From: Flavobacteriaceae bacterium
Lineage (GTDB): Bacteria > Bacteroidota > Bacteroidia > Flavobacteriales > Flavobacteriaceae
NCBI GenBank assembly: GCA_030613745.1
Contig: JAUWLK010000055.1
Coordinates: 1-12,426, forward strand
Direction: 5' to 3'
Length of the DNA: 12,426 bases
Under the pieces are notes generated by a model that ran no database searches, was not told the DNA's origin, and saw only the letters and a list, made by a program, of their open reading frames with translations. Positions 1 to 7,403 of this stretch are shown here, one piece after another (positions within the stretch are counted from its first letter, which is position 1; every line of letters begins with the position of its first letter). Both the position numbers and the translations under genes were made by a program.

Positions 1-2318
1 GTTTAAACAATTTAGTTGATCCAACTAAGGTTGCAATGAGGGTGATTGAAGGTATTTATGATGGAGTAGCAACTTCTGAACTTGATAATTTGACTGCCGA
101 AATTTCTGCTACTCTAACCACTACACATCCTGATTACGCTAAACTTGCTGCTAGGATTGCTGTTTCAAATCTGCATAAAAATACCAAAAAAATCTTTTCT
201 GAAGTAATGACAGATTTATACGAGTATGTAAATCCACGTACTGGTAAAAAAGGACCAATGATAGCAGATGATGTATATAAAATTATTCAAAAAAATGCTA
301 ATAAATTAGATTCTACCATTATATACAATCGTGATTTTGGATATGATTATTTCGGTTTTAAAACATTGGAGCGTTCTTACCTGTTAAAAATAAACGGTCA
401 AATAGTTGAGCGTCCTCAACACATGTTAATGCGTGTATCTATAGGTATTCATAAAGAAGATATTGATGCAGCTATTGAAACTTATGAATTAATGAGTAAA
501 CGTTATTTTACTCATGCAACTCCTACTCTATTCAATTCAGGAACACCTAATCCACAAATGTCATCATGTTTTTTATTGCAAATGCAAGATGATAGTATTG
601 AAGGTATCTATGACACATTAAAACAAACTGCAAAAATTTCACAATCTGCAGGCGGTATCGGACTTTCTATTCACAATATAAGAGCTACAGGATCATACAT
701 ACGAGGTACAAATGGTACTTCAAATGGTATTGTACCAATGCTAAAAGTTTACAACGATACTGCTCGTTATGTTGATCAAGGTGGAGGTAAACGAAAAGGT
801 TCATTTGCAATGTATATAGAACCCTGGCATGCAGATGTTTTTCAATTTTTAGATTTGAAAAAAAATCATGGTAAAGAAGAAATGCGTGCTAGAGATCTAT
901 TTTATGCCATGTGGATACCTGATCTGTTTATGAAACGTGTTGAAGAAAATAGCGACTGGACATTAATGTGCCCAAATGAATGTCCGCATTTATTTGATAC
1001 TTATGGTGATGAATTTGAAAAATTATATACAGGTTATGAAAAAGTTGGAAAAGGAAGAAAAACAATCAAAGCCCGTGAACTTTGGGAAAAAATATTAGAA
1101 TCTCAAATTGAAACTGGTAATCCGTACATGTTATACAAAGATGCTGTAAACAGAAAATCTAATCATAAAAATTTAGGTACTATTCGCTCTTCAAATTTAT
1201 GTACTGAAATTATGGAATATACTGCCAAAGATGAAGTTGCTGTATGTAATTTAGCATCAATAGCAATTCCTATGTATATTAGTGAAAATGCTCAAGGCAA
1301 AAAGTTTTTTGACCATAAAAAGCTATTTAAAATTACTAAAAAAATTACCGAAAACTTAGATACTGTTATTGATCAGAATTTTTATCCTGTAAAGGAAGCC
1401 GAAAATTCAAATTTCCGTCATCGACCAATTGGTATAGGTATTCAAGGTCTAGCCGATACATTTATTATGTTGCGGATGCCTTTTACAAGTGATGAGGCCA
1501 AAAAATTGAATCAAGAAATTTTTGAAACTATTTATTTTGCTGCACTTACTGCTTCTATGGAATTGGCTAAAGCAGATGAACCATATTCAACTTATAAAGG
1601 ATCGCCTATTTCACAGGGAGAATTTCAATTTAATATGTGGAATGTAAGTGAAGATGACCTTAGTGGAAGATGGGACTGGAAAAAACTACGCAAAAACATA
1701 TTAGAGCATGGAGTGAGAAATTCATTACTGGTTGCACCAATGCCAACGGCTTCCACTTCACAAATTTTAGGTAATAATGAAGCCTTTGAACCATATACAT
1801 CTAATATTTATACCCGTAGAGTTTTATCTGGTGAATTTATTATTGTAAATAAACATTTATTGGAAGATCTGGTTGAACTTGACTTGTGGAATCACGATAT
1901 GAAAGAGGAAATCATGCGTGCTAACGGGTCTGTTCAACATATTGATATAATTCCTCAAAACTTAAAAGATCTATACAAAACCGTATGGGAAATGAGCATG
2001 AAAGATATTATTGACATGGCTCGGCAAAGAGGATATTTTATTGATCAATCGCAGTCATTAAATTTATTTATGCAAGATCCTGATTTTGGAAAATTAACTT
2101 CAATGCATTTCTATGCATGGAAATCAGGCTTAAAAACCGGTATGTATTATTTAAGAACAAAATCAGCTGTAAATGCAATTCAGTTTACCGTTTCTAAAAA
2201 GAAAGCTGAATTACCAGCAGGTGCTGTGGAAGAAAAACCTTTAACTGGAGAAGAATTAAAAGAAATGATTTTAAAATCAAAAGAAGATCCTGATGATTGT
2301 TTGATGTGTGGTTCTTAA
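1..2318 (+). CDS. nrdA: Ribonucleoside-diphosphate reductase large (alpha) subunit, class Ia, eukaryote-like; 5'-partial
   Basis: Reduces ribonucleoside diphosphates to deoxyribonucleotides in the cytoplasm, with a radical-carrying NrdB partner not in the window. The frame is open to the left edge: 11 codons (LNNLVDPTKVA) precede the first ATG at 36 and match the family, so that ATG is internal and roughly 28-30 residues are missing. Numbering from it: the end of the ATP-cone (about 1-50); redox cysteines C178 and C404; active-site N387, C389 and E391 in 'SNLCTEI'; the radical-transfer pair Y704-Y705 in 'GMYYLRT'; and the C-terminal shuttle cysteines C755 and C758 in 'CLMCGS'. The 15-residue spacing between C389 and C404 is that of yeast and mammalian R1 (23 in E. 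coli), and the whole sequence reads like human RRM1 as I remember it. The ATP-cone remnant implies dATP feedback. No intein or frameshift is seen. Confidence 0.97.
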   Translation, partial: LNNLVDPTKVAMRVIEGIYDGVATSELDNLTAEISATLTTTHPDYAKLAARIAVSNLHKNTKKIFSEVMTDLYEYVNPRTGKKGPMIADDVYKIIQKNANKLDSTIIYNRDFGYDYFGFKTLERSYLLKINGQIVERPQHMLMRVSIGIHKEDIDAAIETYELMSKRYFTHATPTLFNSGTPNPQMSSCFLLQMQDDSIEGIYDTLKQTAKISQSAGGIGLSIHNIRATGSYIRGTNGTSNGIVPMLKVYNDTARYVDQGGGKRKGSFAMYIEPWHADVFQFLDLKKNHGKEEMRARDLFYAMWIPDLFMKRVEENSDWTLMCPNECPHLFDTYGDEFEKLYTGYEKVGKGRKTIKARELWEKILESQIETGNPYMLYKDAVNRKSNHKNLGTIRSSNLCTEIMEYTAKDEVAVCNLASIAIPMYISENAQGKKFFDHKKLFKITKKITENLDTVIDQNFYPVKEAENSNFRHRPIGIGIQGLADTFIMLRMPFTSDEAKKLNQEIFETIYFAALTASMELAKADEPYSTYKGSPISQGEFQFNMWNVSEDDLSGRWDWKKLRKNILEHGVRNSLLVAPMPTASTSQILGNNEAFEPYTSNIYTRRVLSGEFIIVNKHLLEDLVELDLWNHDMKEEIMRANGSVQHIDIIPQNLKDLYKTVWEMSMKDIIDMARQRGYFIDQSQSLNLFMQDPDFGKLTSMHFYAWKSGLKTGMYYLRTKSAVNAIQFTVSKKKAELPAGAVEEKPLTGEELKEMILKSKEDPDDCLMCGS

Positions 2319-2328
2319 ATAAGAAAAG

Positions 2329-2362
2329 AAAGCAATCAACTTATAATAAGTTCAATTGCTTT
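2329..2362. terminator. Long hairpin between convergent nrdA and the small secreted-protein gene
   Basis: The arms AAAGCAAT (2329-2336) and ATTGCTTT (2355-2362) pair perfectly. Inside them AACTTAT (2338-2344) pairs with ATAAGTT (2346-2352) around a single central base, with C2337 and C2353-A2354 unpaired between the two helices. The hairpin begins 10 bases after the nrdA stop codon. The T-rich tract expected of an intrinsic terminator follows on the minus strand (TTTCTTTTCTTATTT read leftward); on the plus side only AGGAAAAAC follows. It probably ends minus-strand transcription best and may act in both directions. The structure is seen; the function is inferred. Confidence 0.6.
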
Positions 2363-2393
2363 AGGAAAAACTAATTCAAAGATATAATCTTAT

Positions 2394-2738
2394 TTAACCT
2401 TTGGAAGCAATACTGTTTTCAAAGGTTATTTTTTTTGCGTATAAAATTTTATTATCTAAAATTATAGATTTATTTTTTATCTCTATTTTATTAATTTCTT
2501 GAGTTTGATAACCTATAAAATCAAAAACCAAGGTATAGATTCCTGGTGAAACTTGAATTGAATAAGTTCCATCAAGATTTGTTTTGATAATTTTTCCGGT
2601 TTCTTTAATTGTAATGTTTGCAAAAACAAGTGGTTCATTATTAAACTCACCATCTAAAACACTACCTGTAATATTAGTTTCTTGAGAAAAACCTAAACTA
2701 TAAACCAATAATCCAAAAATAAATACCAAATTCTTCAT
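2394..2738 (-). CDS. Small secreted protein, stand-alone carboxypeptidase-like regulatory domain
   Basis: A 114-residue protein with a signal peptide (about residues 1-18, 'FGLLVYSLGFSQ', cleavage probably after the SxxLGFS segment) followed by one carboxypeptidase-regulatory-like beta-sandwich (about 23-95). Family marks are 'GSVLDGEFNNEPLVFANITI', the turn 'TNLDGTYSI', 'PGIYTLVFDFIGYQT' and the closing 'KSIILDN'. This fold usually sits at the N-terminus of TonB-dependent receptors in Bacteroidota. Here the frame stops shortly after it, with no plug or barrel encoded downstream, and nrdA begins on the other strand. Similar short proteins occur in flavobacteria, so it is more likely a genuine small envelope protein than a receptor remnant. 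It probably lies in the periplasm or at the outer membrane. Its role is unknown, and it is transcribed alone from the intergenic region shared with dgt. Confidence 0.8.
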   Translation of the reverse strand: MKNLVFIFGLLVYSLGFSQETNITGSVLDGEFNNEPLVFANITIKETGKIIKTNLDGTYSIQVSPGIYTLVFDFIGYQTQEINKIEIKNKSIILDNKILYAKKITFENSIASKG

Positions 2739-2761
2739 AATTATATTTTATGTTACAAAGA

Positions 2762-2793
2762 AAAAGATAATAGATAAGAATTAGGTTAACCAA
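2762..2793 (-). promoter_or_regulatory. Putative Bacteroidota-type promoter of the small secreted-protein gene
   Basis: Read on the minus strand, TTG (2791-2793) is followed after 21 bases by TATCTTTT (2762-2769). This is one mismatch from the Bacteroidota -7 consensus TAnnTTTG, with a -33 TTG at accepted spacing. The ATG of the gene lies 23 bases downstream of the -7 box. Based on motif match only. Confidence 0.45.
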
Positions 2794-2865
2794 TTGTTAA
2801 GTAATTATAATGATTGGGTTAATTAATAAGGTGTTTTTTATATAAAAAATTTAGTTAACAAATAT

Positions 2866-2873
2866 TATATTAG
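2866..2873 (+). promoter_or_regulatory. Putative -7 promoter element of dgt
   Basis: TATATTAG followed by CA resembles the flavobacterial -7 element TAnnTTTG with one mismatch, 15 bases before the dgt ATG. No TTG is found at the expected -33 distance, so the call is tentative. The leader would be only a few bases long, which suits a system that does not rely on Shine-Dalgarno pairing. Confidence 0.35.
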
Positions 2874-2888
2874 CACAAAATTTTACAA

Positions 2889-4232
2889 ATGAACTGGGAA
2901 CAACTTTTATCATTAAAGCGATTTGGAGACACCAAAAAAAGATTACGTAAAGATCAAGATGAGACTCGATTAGGGTTTGAAGTTGATTATGATCGAATTA
3001 TATTTTCTGATTCTTTTCGGAGTTTACAAGATAAAACTCAAGTTGTACCGCTATCAAAAACCGACTTTGTACATACTCGATTAACGCATAGTTTAGAGGT
3101 TTCTGTTGTTGCCCGTTCTTTAGGCAGAATTGTTGGCAAACATCTTATTGAAAAATATCCTGAATTACAAACCAAAGGCTATCAAGCAAATGATTTTGGG
3201 GCAATTGTTGCTGCAGCTGCACTATCTCACGATATAGGAAATCCTCCTTTTGGACATAGTGGAGAAAAATCAATTGGTGAGTATTTTAAATCTGGAAAAG
3301 GTAAAATATTTAAAGATTTATTGACCGGTAAACAATGGCAGGATTTAATAGATTTTGAAGGAAATGCCAATGGTTTTAAAATATTAACCGAATCAAAAAA
3401 TAATATTGAAGGCGGGTTACGATTATCTTATGCTACTCTTGGAGCTTTTATGAAATATCCTAAAGAATCATTACCTAAAAAACCAACACAAAATATTGTA
3501 GATAAAAAATACGGTGTTTTTCAAAAAGATAAAGTTTTTTTTGAAGAAGTTGCCAATGAATTGGGATTACTTAAATTAAGAAATGATAAGCATATGGCTT
3601 ATATTCGTCATCCCTTGGCTTTTTTAGTTGAAGCTGCTGATGATATTTGTTATACAATAATTGATTTTGAAGATGGAATTAATTTAGGTCTGATTTCTGA
3701 AGATTATGCTTTAGAATACTTAATAAATTTAGTTAGAGATACTATCAATACCAAAAAGTATCACACATTACAAAACACAAAAGATAGGATTAGTTATTTA
3801 AGAGCTCTGGCAATTGGTAACTTAATACAAGAAGCTGTTAAAATATTTATTGAAAATGAAGAGGCAATTTTAAAAGGAGAATTCCATTATTCGTTATTGG
3901 AAAAATGCAAATACGAAGCGCAAATACACGATATTTTAAAACTTAGTGTTGAGAGAATTTATCAAAGTAAAGATGTAGTTGAAAAAGAAATAGCTGGTTA
4001 TCAAATTATTGCAGATCTTTTAGATGTTTTTATCAATGCTGTTAATAATACATATAATCACACAGCATCAAATTATGACAAATTAATTTTATTATTATTA
4101 CCTGATAAGTATAAAGAAATTAATGATGATTTATATTCAAGAATTTTAAATATTTGTAATTTAATAGCTAACTATTCTGACGGAAATGCAATTTTATTAC
4201 ACAAAAAAATAAAAGGTATTGATTTGGTTTAG
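2889..4232 (+). CDS. dgt: Deoxyguanosinetriphosphate triphosphohydrolase (dGTPase), HD-domain family
   Basis: Hydrolyses dGTP (in this family often other dNTPs as well) to the deoxynucleoside and triphosphate in the cytoplasm. The 447-residue frame is typical of the shorter bacterial dGTPases. The N-terminus carries 'DETRLGFEVDYDRIIFS' and 'SFRSLQDKTQV' (about 24-52). The HD metal site is H67 in 'RLTHSLE', H114-D115 in 'LSHDIGNPPFGHSGE', and an aspartate of 'EAADDICY' (D251 or D252); H123 in 'FGHSGE' is the conserved nearby histidine. The spacing matches E. coli Dgt (H69, H117, D118, D268). A helical C-terminal part follows. The ATG at 2889 gives the expected 'MNWEQLLS' start. It is transcribed divergently from the small secreted-protein gene and ends 29 bases before the convergent DUF3078 gene. 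Its nearness to nrdA fits a shared role in dNTP balance, though they are not co-transcribed. Confidence 0.95.
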   Translation: MNWEQLLSLKRFGDTKKRLRKDQDETRLGFEVDYDRIIFSDSFRSLQDKTQVVPLSKTDFVHTRLTHSLEVSVVARSLGRIVGKHLIEKYPELQTKGYQANDFGAIVAAAALSHDIGNPPFGHSGEKSIGEYFKSGKGKIFKDLLTGKQWQDLIDFEGNANGFKILTESKNNIEGGLRLSYATLGAFMKYPKESLPKKPTQNIVDKKYGVFQKDKVFFEEVANELGLLKLRNDKHMAYIRHPLAFLVEAADDICYTIIDFEDGINLGLISEDYALEYLINLVRDTINTKKYHTLQNTKDRISYLRALAIGNLIQEAVKIFIENEEAILKGEFHYSLLEKCKYEAQIHDILKLSVERIYQSKDVVEKEIAGYQIIADLLDVFINAVNNTYNHTASNYDKLILLLLPDKYKEINDDLYSRILNICNLIANYSDGNAILLHKKIKGIDLV

Positions 4233-4261
4233 TCAATCCCTGATTAATTGAAATTTCAAAA

Positions 4262-5548
4262 TTAAAAACTATATAAAATTCCAATACCTAACTGCTGCAT
4301 AAACTGAACTCTAGCACCAAATGTTTCCAACTCTCCATCTCCATTGGTATCTTCTTTATATTTTATATCATCATCATAAATAAGATGTGTTCTTAAGTTT
4401 GCCTCTAAAAAATCATTGATTTTAAATTGAAATCTTAAAATCCAATCCACATCAATATTTCCAAAATTATTCAAATAATCTGTATATAAACTTAATTGAT
4501 TGGTCATTGCTACATTTTTAAAAACTTCGGTTACCCAACTACTTTGTACTAAAGTTCCAAACTCATGTCTTGATTTTTTACCTTTTTCTACACCAAACGC
4601 TCCTTCATTAGATAAGTTTTCGTCCAAAACATAAGTAGATTTAACTGTAACAGGCGATAAATAAACAGAGAAGTTTTTAGGTTTTAAATTATAATGAGTT
4701 CCTACTCCTAAAAACACATAACCCGGTGCAAAAAAACGTGAAATTGGAGTATCAGTATCAGGATATTTATAACCATTTGTAAATTGTGTTTTAAAATTTA
4801 ATTTAACTGAGTAATACCAATTAGAAACAGAATCTTTTCTATACCCATAAGAGGAGCTCAATCTTATTTCATCATCAGTTTTTATTAATCCTTTATCTTC
4901 TTGTTCGTTCAAACCAAATCTGGCTGATATTTTATTTTCCCAAAGGGTATGTATTTTTTCAAAATTTCTTTCAAAGTGTATTTTTAACAAACCGGCTATA
5001 GAATTACTTCCTCCTGCATTCCAATTTACAAAAGCAACCTCATTTATATCAAGTCCTATACTGTTTTTATTTTTCCACCAAACAGGATCTTTAGCCATTT
5101 TTATTTGTTTGATTTTTACAGCATTTATTGGATTAATTATTTCTAAAGTGTTTATTCCTTTAGATTTTACAGTTTCTATATAATCTTTTTCTTTTGGCTT
5201 TTTTATGTATGTAGTATCCTGACTATAAGTATCTACCATCATTCTATAACGAGGAGTAAAAATGGTATCTTTAGTAAGAATATCTGTTGAAACAACATAA
5301 TATGGCTTTAATAGTGAATCTAGTAATTTTCTATTAATAGAAACAAATTCAGAAATTTTTAACGTGTCCCAACTTTTTTTAATATTTTCTAAATCAAATC
5401 CTATAAGATCAATTTTGTTAACTATTTTGACAGTATCAATACTCTTAACAACATTTGCGGGTTTAATTAAACTAATAGAATCTTTGGTTTGAGAATTTAT
5501 AGATAAAATAAAAAAAATGGTAATTATTACAGTAAAAAAAATTCGCAT
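4262..5548 (-). CDS. DUF3078 family outer-membrane beta-barrel protein
   Basis: A 428-residue protein with an N-terminal signal peptide (about 1-19, ending 'ILSINSQ'). A polar, probably periplasmic stretch (20-150) contains repeated 'DTI/DTT' tyrosine- and threonine-rich segments. The DUF3078 core begins about 155, marked by 'DPVWWKNKNSIGLDINEVAF' and 'NWNAGGSNS' (175-183). From there to the end, alternating hydrophobic and polar strands separated by polar turns look like an outer-membrane barrel, and the last residue is phenylalanine ('LGIGILYSF'), the usual barrel-assembly signal. A loop near 400-408 (D400, N402, D404, G405) resembles a partial calcium-binding loop. It starts 9 bases after the dxs stop, so it is probably co-transcribed with dxs, an arrangement I recall as common in flavobacteria. 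Function unknown; the barrel assignment is inferred from sequence pattern. Confidence 0.85.
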   Translation of the reverse strand: MRIFFTVIITIFFILSINSQTKDSISLIKPANVVKSIDTVKIVNKIDLIGFDLENIKKSWDTLKISEFVSINRKLLDSLLKPYYVVSTDILTKDTIFTPRYRMMVDTYSQDTTYIKKPKEKDYIETVKSKGINTLEIINPINAVKIKQIKMAKDPVWWKNKNSIGLDINEVAFVNWNAGGSNSIAGLLKIHFERNFEKIHTLWENKISARFGLNEQEDKGLIKTDDEIRLSSSYGYRKDSVSNWYYSVKLNFKTQFTNGYKYPDTDTPISRFFAPGYVFLGVGTHYNLKPKNFSVYLSPVTVKSTYVLDENLSNEGAFGVEKGKKSRHEFGTLVQSSWVTEVFKNVAMTNQLSLYTDYLNNFGNIDVDWILRFQFKINDFLEANLRTHLIYDDDIKYKEDTNGDGELETFGARVQFMQQLGIGILYSF

Positions 5549-5557
5549 TTTAACAAT

Positions 5558-7336
5558 TTAATTATTTAACAATGTTTTTATACTTTTTCGAATCGATTTT
5601 TCATCTAACCCAACTTGTTGATATAACTCTTGAATTGTACCTTGAGTTATAAATTTATCTGGTATTCCCAATCTTTTTAGTATAACATTATTATAATTAT
5701 TCATATTAGCAAACTCAATAATTGCGCTGCCAAAACCTCCAAGTATAGTACCATCTTCAACTGTGATAATTTTATCAAATTTTTGATATATTTGATGTAA
5801 TAAATCTTCATCTAAAGGTTTAACAAAACGCATGTTATAATGTGCAATTTCATTTTTAGAAAATGCTTTTACAACATTTTTAATACTCTCACCTATTGTT
5901 CCTACACTTAAAATTGCGATTTTATTTCCTTCGGTTATTAACTCTCCTTTTCCAATTTCAATAGATTCAAATTTTTGTTTCCAATCTGTAATAAACCCTC
6001 TACCTCTAGGATAACGAATAGCTATTGGATTTTTTAACCCAAGTTGTGCCGTGTACATTATATTTCTTAATTCAAGCTCGTTCAAAGGTGCAAAAATAAT
6101 CATATTAGGAACTAATCTTAAATAAGCTAAATCAAATACTCCATGGTGAGTTGGTCCATCTTCCCCCACCAATCCAGCACGATCAATACAAAAAATAACA
6201 GGTAAGTTTTGTAATGCAACATCATGAATTATTTGATCGTAAGCTCGTTGTAAAAAAGTAGAATAAATTGCACAAAAAGGAATCATTCCCTGACTAGCTA
6301 ATCCGGCAGACAATGTTACTGCGTGTTGTTCAGCAATACCAACATCAAAAGCCCTTTCGGGGAATTTTTCAATCATATATTTTAAAGAACTTCCTGTAGG
6401 CATGGCAGGTGTAATACCTATTATTCTTTTATTAATTTCAGCTAATTCTACCAAGGTTTCACCAAAAACATCTTGAAATTTTGGTGCTAAATTCTCATCT
6501 GTTTGAGGAAAAATATCTCCGGTTACTTTATCAAATTTACCTGGTGCATGATAAGTAACTTGATCTTTTTCCGCCTGACGGAGACCTTTACCTTTTTTGG
6601 TGATAACATGTAAAAATTTAGGACCTTTAATTGTTTTTAATCTATTCAGTTCCACGATAAGTGCATTGATATCATGCCCATCAATTGGTCCGGAATAAGA
6701 AAAATTTAAAGCTTCAAAAATATTTTTTTTATATGCCTCAACTCCTTCTTTTACCGAAGTTAAATATTTTTTTAAAGCACCCACATTAGGATCAATTCCC
6801 ATTTCATTATCATTGAGAATAATCAATAAATTAGATTTTGATACCCCTGCGTGATTTAATCCTTCAAAAGCAATTCCACTGGCAATACTAGCATCTCCAA
6901 TTACAGCTATGTGATGTTTTTCATTTTCACCTTTTAAACGAGAAGCAATTGCCATACCCAATGCCGCAGATATTGATGTTGATGAATGCCCCACTCCAAA
7001 AGTGTCAAATTCACTTTCGCTTCTTTTTGGAAAACCTGAAATACCTCCTAATTGCCTGTTGGTGTGAAAAATATTTTTTCTGCCTGTTAATATTTTATGC
7101 CCATAAGCCTGATGACCAACATCCCAAACCAACAGATCGTTTGGTGTATCAAAAACATAATGCAATGCAATTGTCAACTCAACAACTCCTAAACTAGCTC
7201 CCAAATGTCCTTTTTTAACTGAAATTATATCAATAATAAATTCTCGAAGTTCTTTTGCTAAAAAAGGTAACTCATTTACAGATAAATGTTTTAAATCATC
7301 TGGAGTGTTAATATGTTCTAAATATTTTTTCGGCAC
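5558..7336 (-). CDS. dxs: 1-deoxy-D-xylulose-5-phosphate synthase
   Basis: Condenses pyruvate and glyceraldehyde 3-phosphate to 1-deoxy-D-xylulose 5-phosphate, the first step of the MEP isoprenoid pathway. It needs thiamine diphosphate and Mg2+. The 592 residues are complete and slightly shorter than the E. coli enzyme (620). Visible marks are H44 in 'KKGHLGASLG'; 'WDVGHQAYGHKILTGR' (71-86); the thiamine diphosphate motif from G147-D148 ('GDASIASG') to N175-D176-N177; E336 in 'GIAEQHAVTLSAG', the cofactor-activating glutamate; 'GEDGPTHHGVFD' (391-402); and a C-terminal transketolase domain. Start: the only usable codon is GTG at 7334-7336, because a TAA lies two codons upstream and no methionine occurs before the conserved core. 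This may lower translation. It heads a likely operon with the DUF3078 gene and diverges from murI. Confidence 0.97.
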   Translation of the reverse strand: MPKKYLEHINTPDDLKHLSVNELPFLAKELREFIIDIISVKKGHLGASLGVVELTIALHYVFDTPNDLLVWDVGHQAYGHKILTGRKNIFHTNRQLGGISGFPKRSESEFDTFGVGHSSTSISAALGMAIASRLKGENEKHHIAVIGDASIASGIAFEGLNHAGVSKSNLLIILNDNEMGIDPNVGALKKYLTSVKEGVEAYKKNIFEALNFSYSGPIDGHDINALIVELNRLKTIKGPKFLHVITKKGKGLRQAEKDQVTYHAPGKFDKVTGDIFPQTDENLAPKFQDVFGETLVELAEINKRIIGITPAMPTGSSLKYMIEKFPERAFDVGIAEQHAVTLSAGLASQGMIPFCAIYSTFLQRAYDQIIHDVALQNLPVIFCIDRAGLVGEDGPTHHGVFDLAYLRLVPNMIIFAPLNELELRNIMYTAQLGLKNPIAIRYPRGRGFITDWKQKFESIEIGKGELITEGNKIAILSVGTIGESIKNVVKAFSKNEIAHYNMRFVKPLDEDLLHQIYQKFDKIITVEDGTILGGFGSAIIEFANMNNYNNVILKRLGIPDKFITQGTIQELYQQVGLDEKSIRKSIKTLLNN

Positions 7337-7353
7337 AATTTAAATTCTAAAGT

Positions 7354-7361
7354 TATATTTG
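7354..7361 (+). promoter_or_regulatory. -7 promoter element for murI-tadA
   Basis: TATATTTG matches the Bacteroidota -7 consensus TAnnTTTG exactly, 42 bases upstream of the murI ATG. No TTG is present at the usual -33 distance, which would fall at the dxs start codon (about 7330-7336). Confidence 0.5.
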
Positions 7362-7369
7362 TTGATGAA

Positions 7370-7377
7370 CAAAAATA
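7370..7377 (-). promoter_or_regulatory. -7 promoter element for dxs-DUF3078
   Basis: Read on the minus strand, TATTTTTG matches the consensus TAnnTTTG, 33 bases upstream of the dxs GTG. The nearest TTG (7392-7394) is 14 bases further upstream, shorter than the usual 17-23. The element lies just 8 bases from the divergent murI -7 box. Confidence 0.45.
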
Positions 7378-7403
7378 CATTATTAGCATTACAAATTCTT
7401 TAA

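Noticed and set aside
36..38. ATG at 36 as the nrdA start
   Set aside because: Eleven in-frame codons before it match conserved R1 sequence, and the ATP-cone would be cut, so the gene begins outside the window.
1140..1260. Intein within the nrdA active-site region, a frequent insertion site
   Set aside because: The sequence runs continuously through 'SNLCTEI' and 'CNLAS' with normal family spacing.
4233..4261. Terminator between dgt and the DUF3078 gene (TTGAAATTTCAA palindrome)
   Set aside because: The palindrome has no loop and only A/T-rich weak pairs without a clear U tract; too weak to call.
6949..7197. Open frame antisense to dxs
   Set aside because: It lies wholly inside a strongly conserved gene, and its product has no recognisable features.
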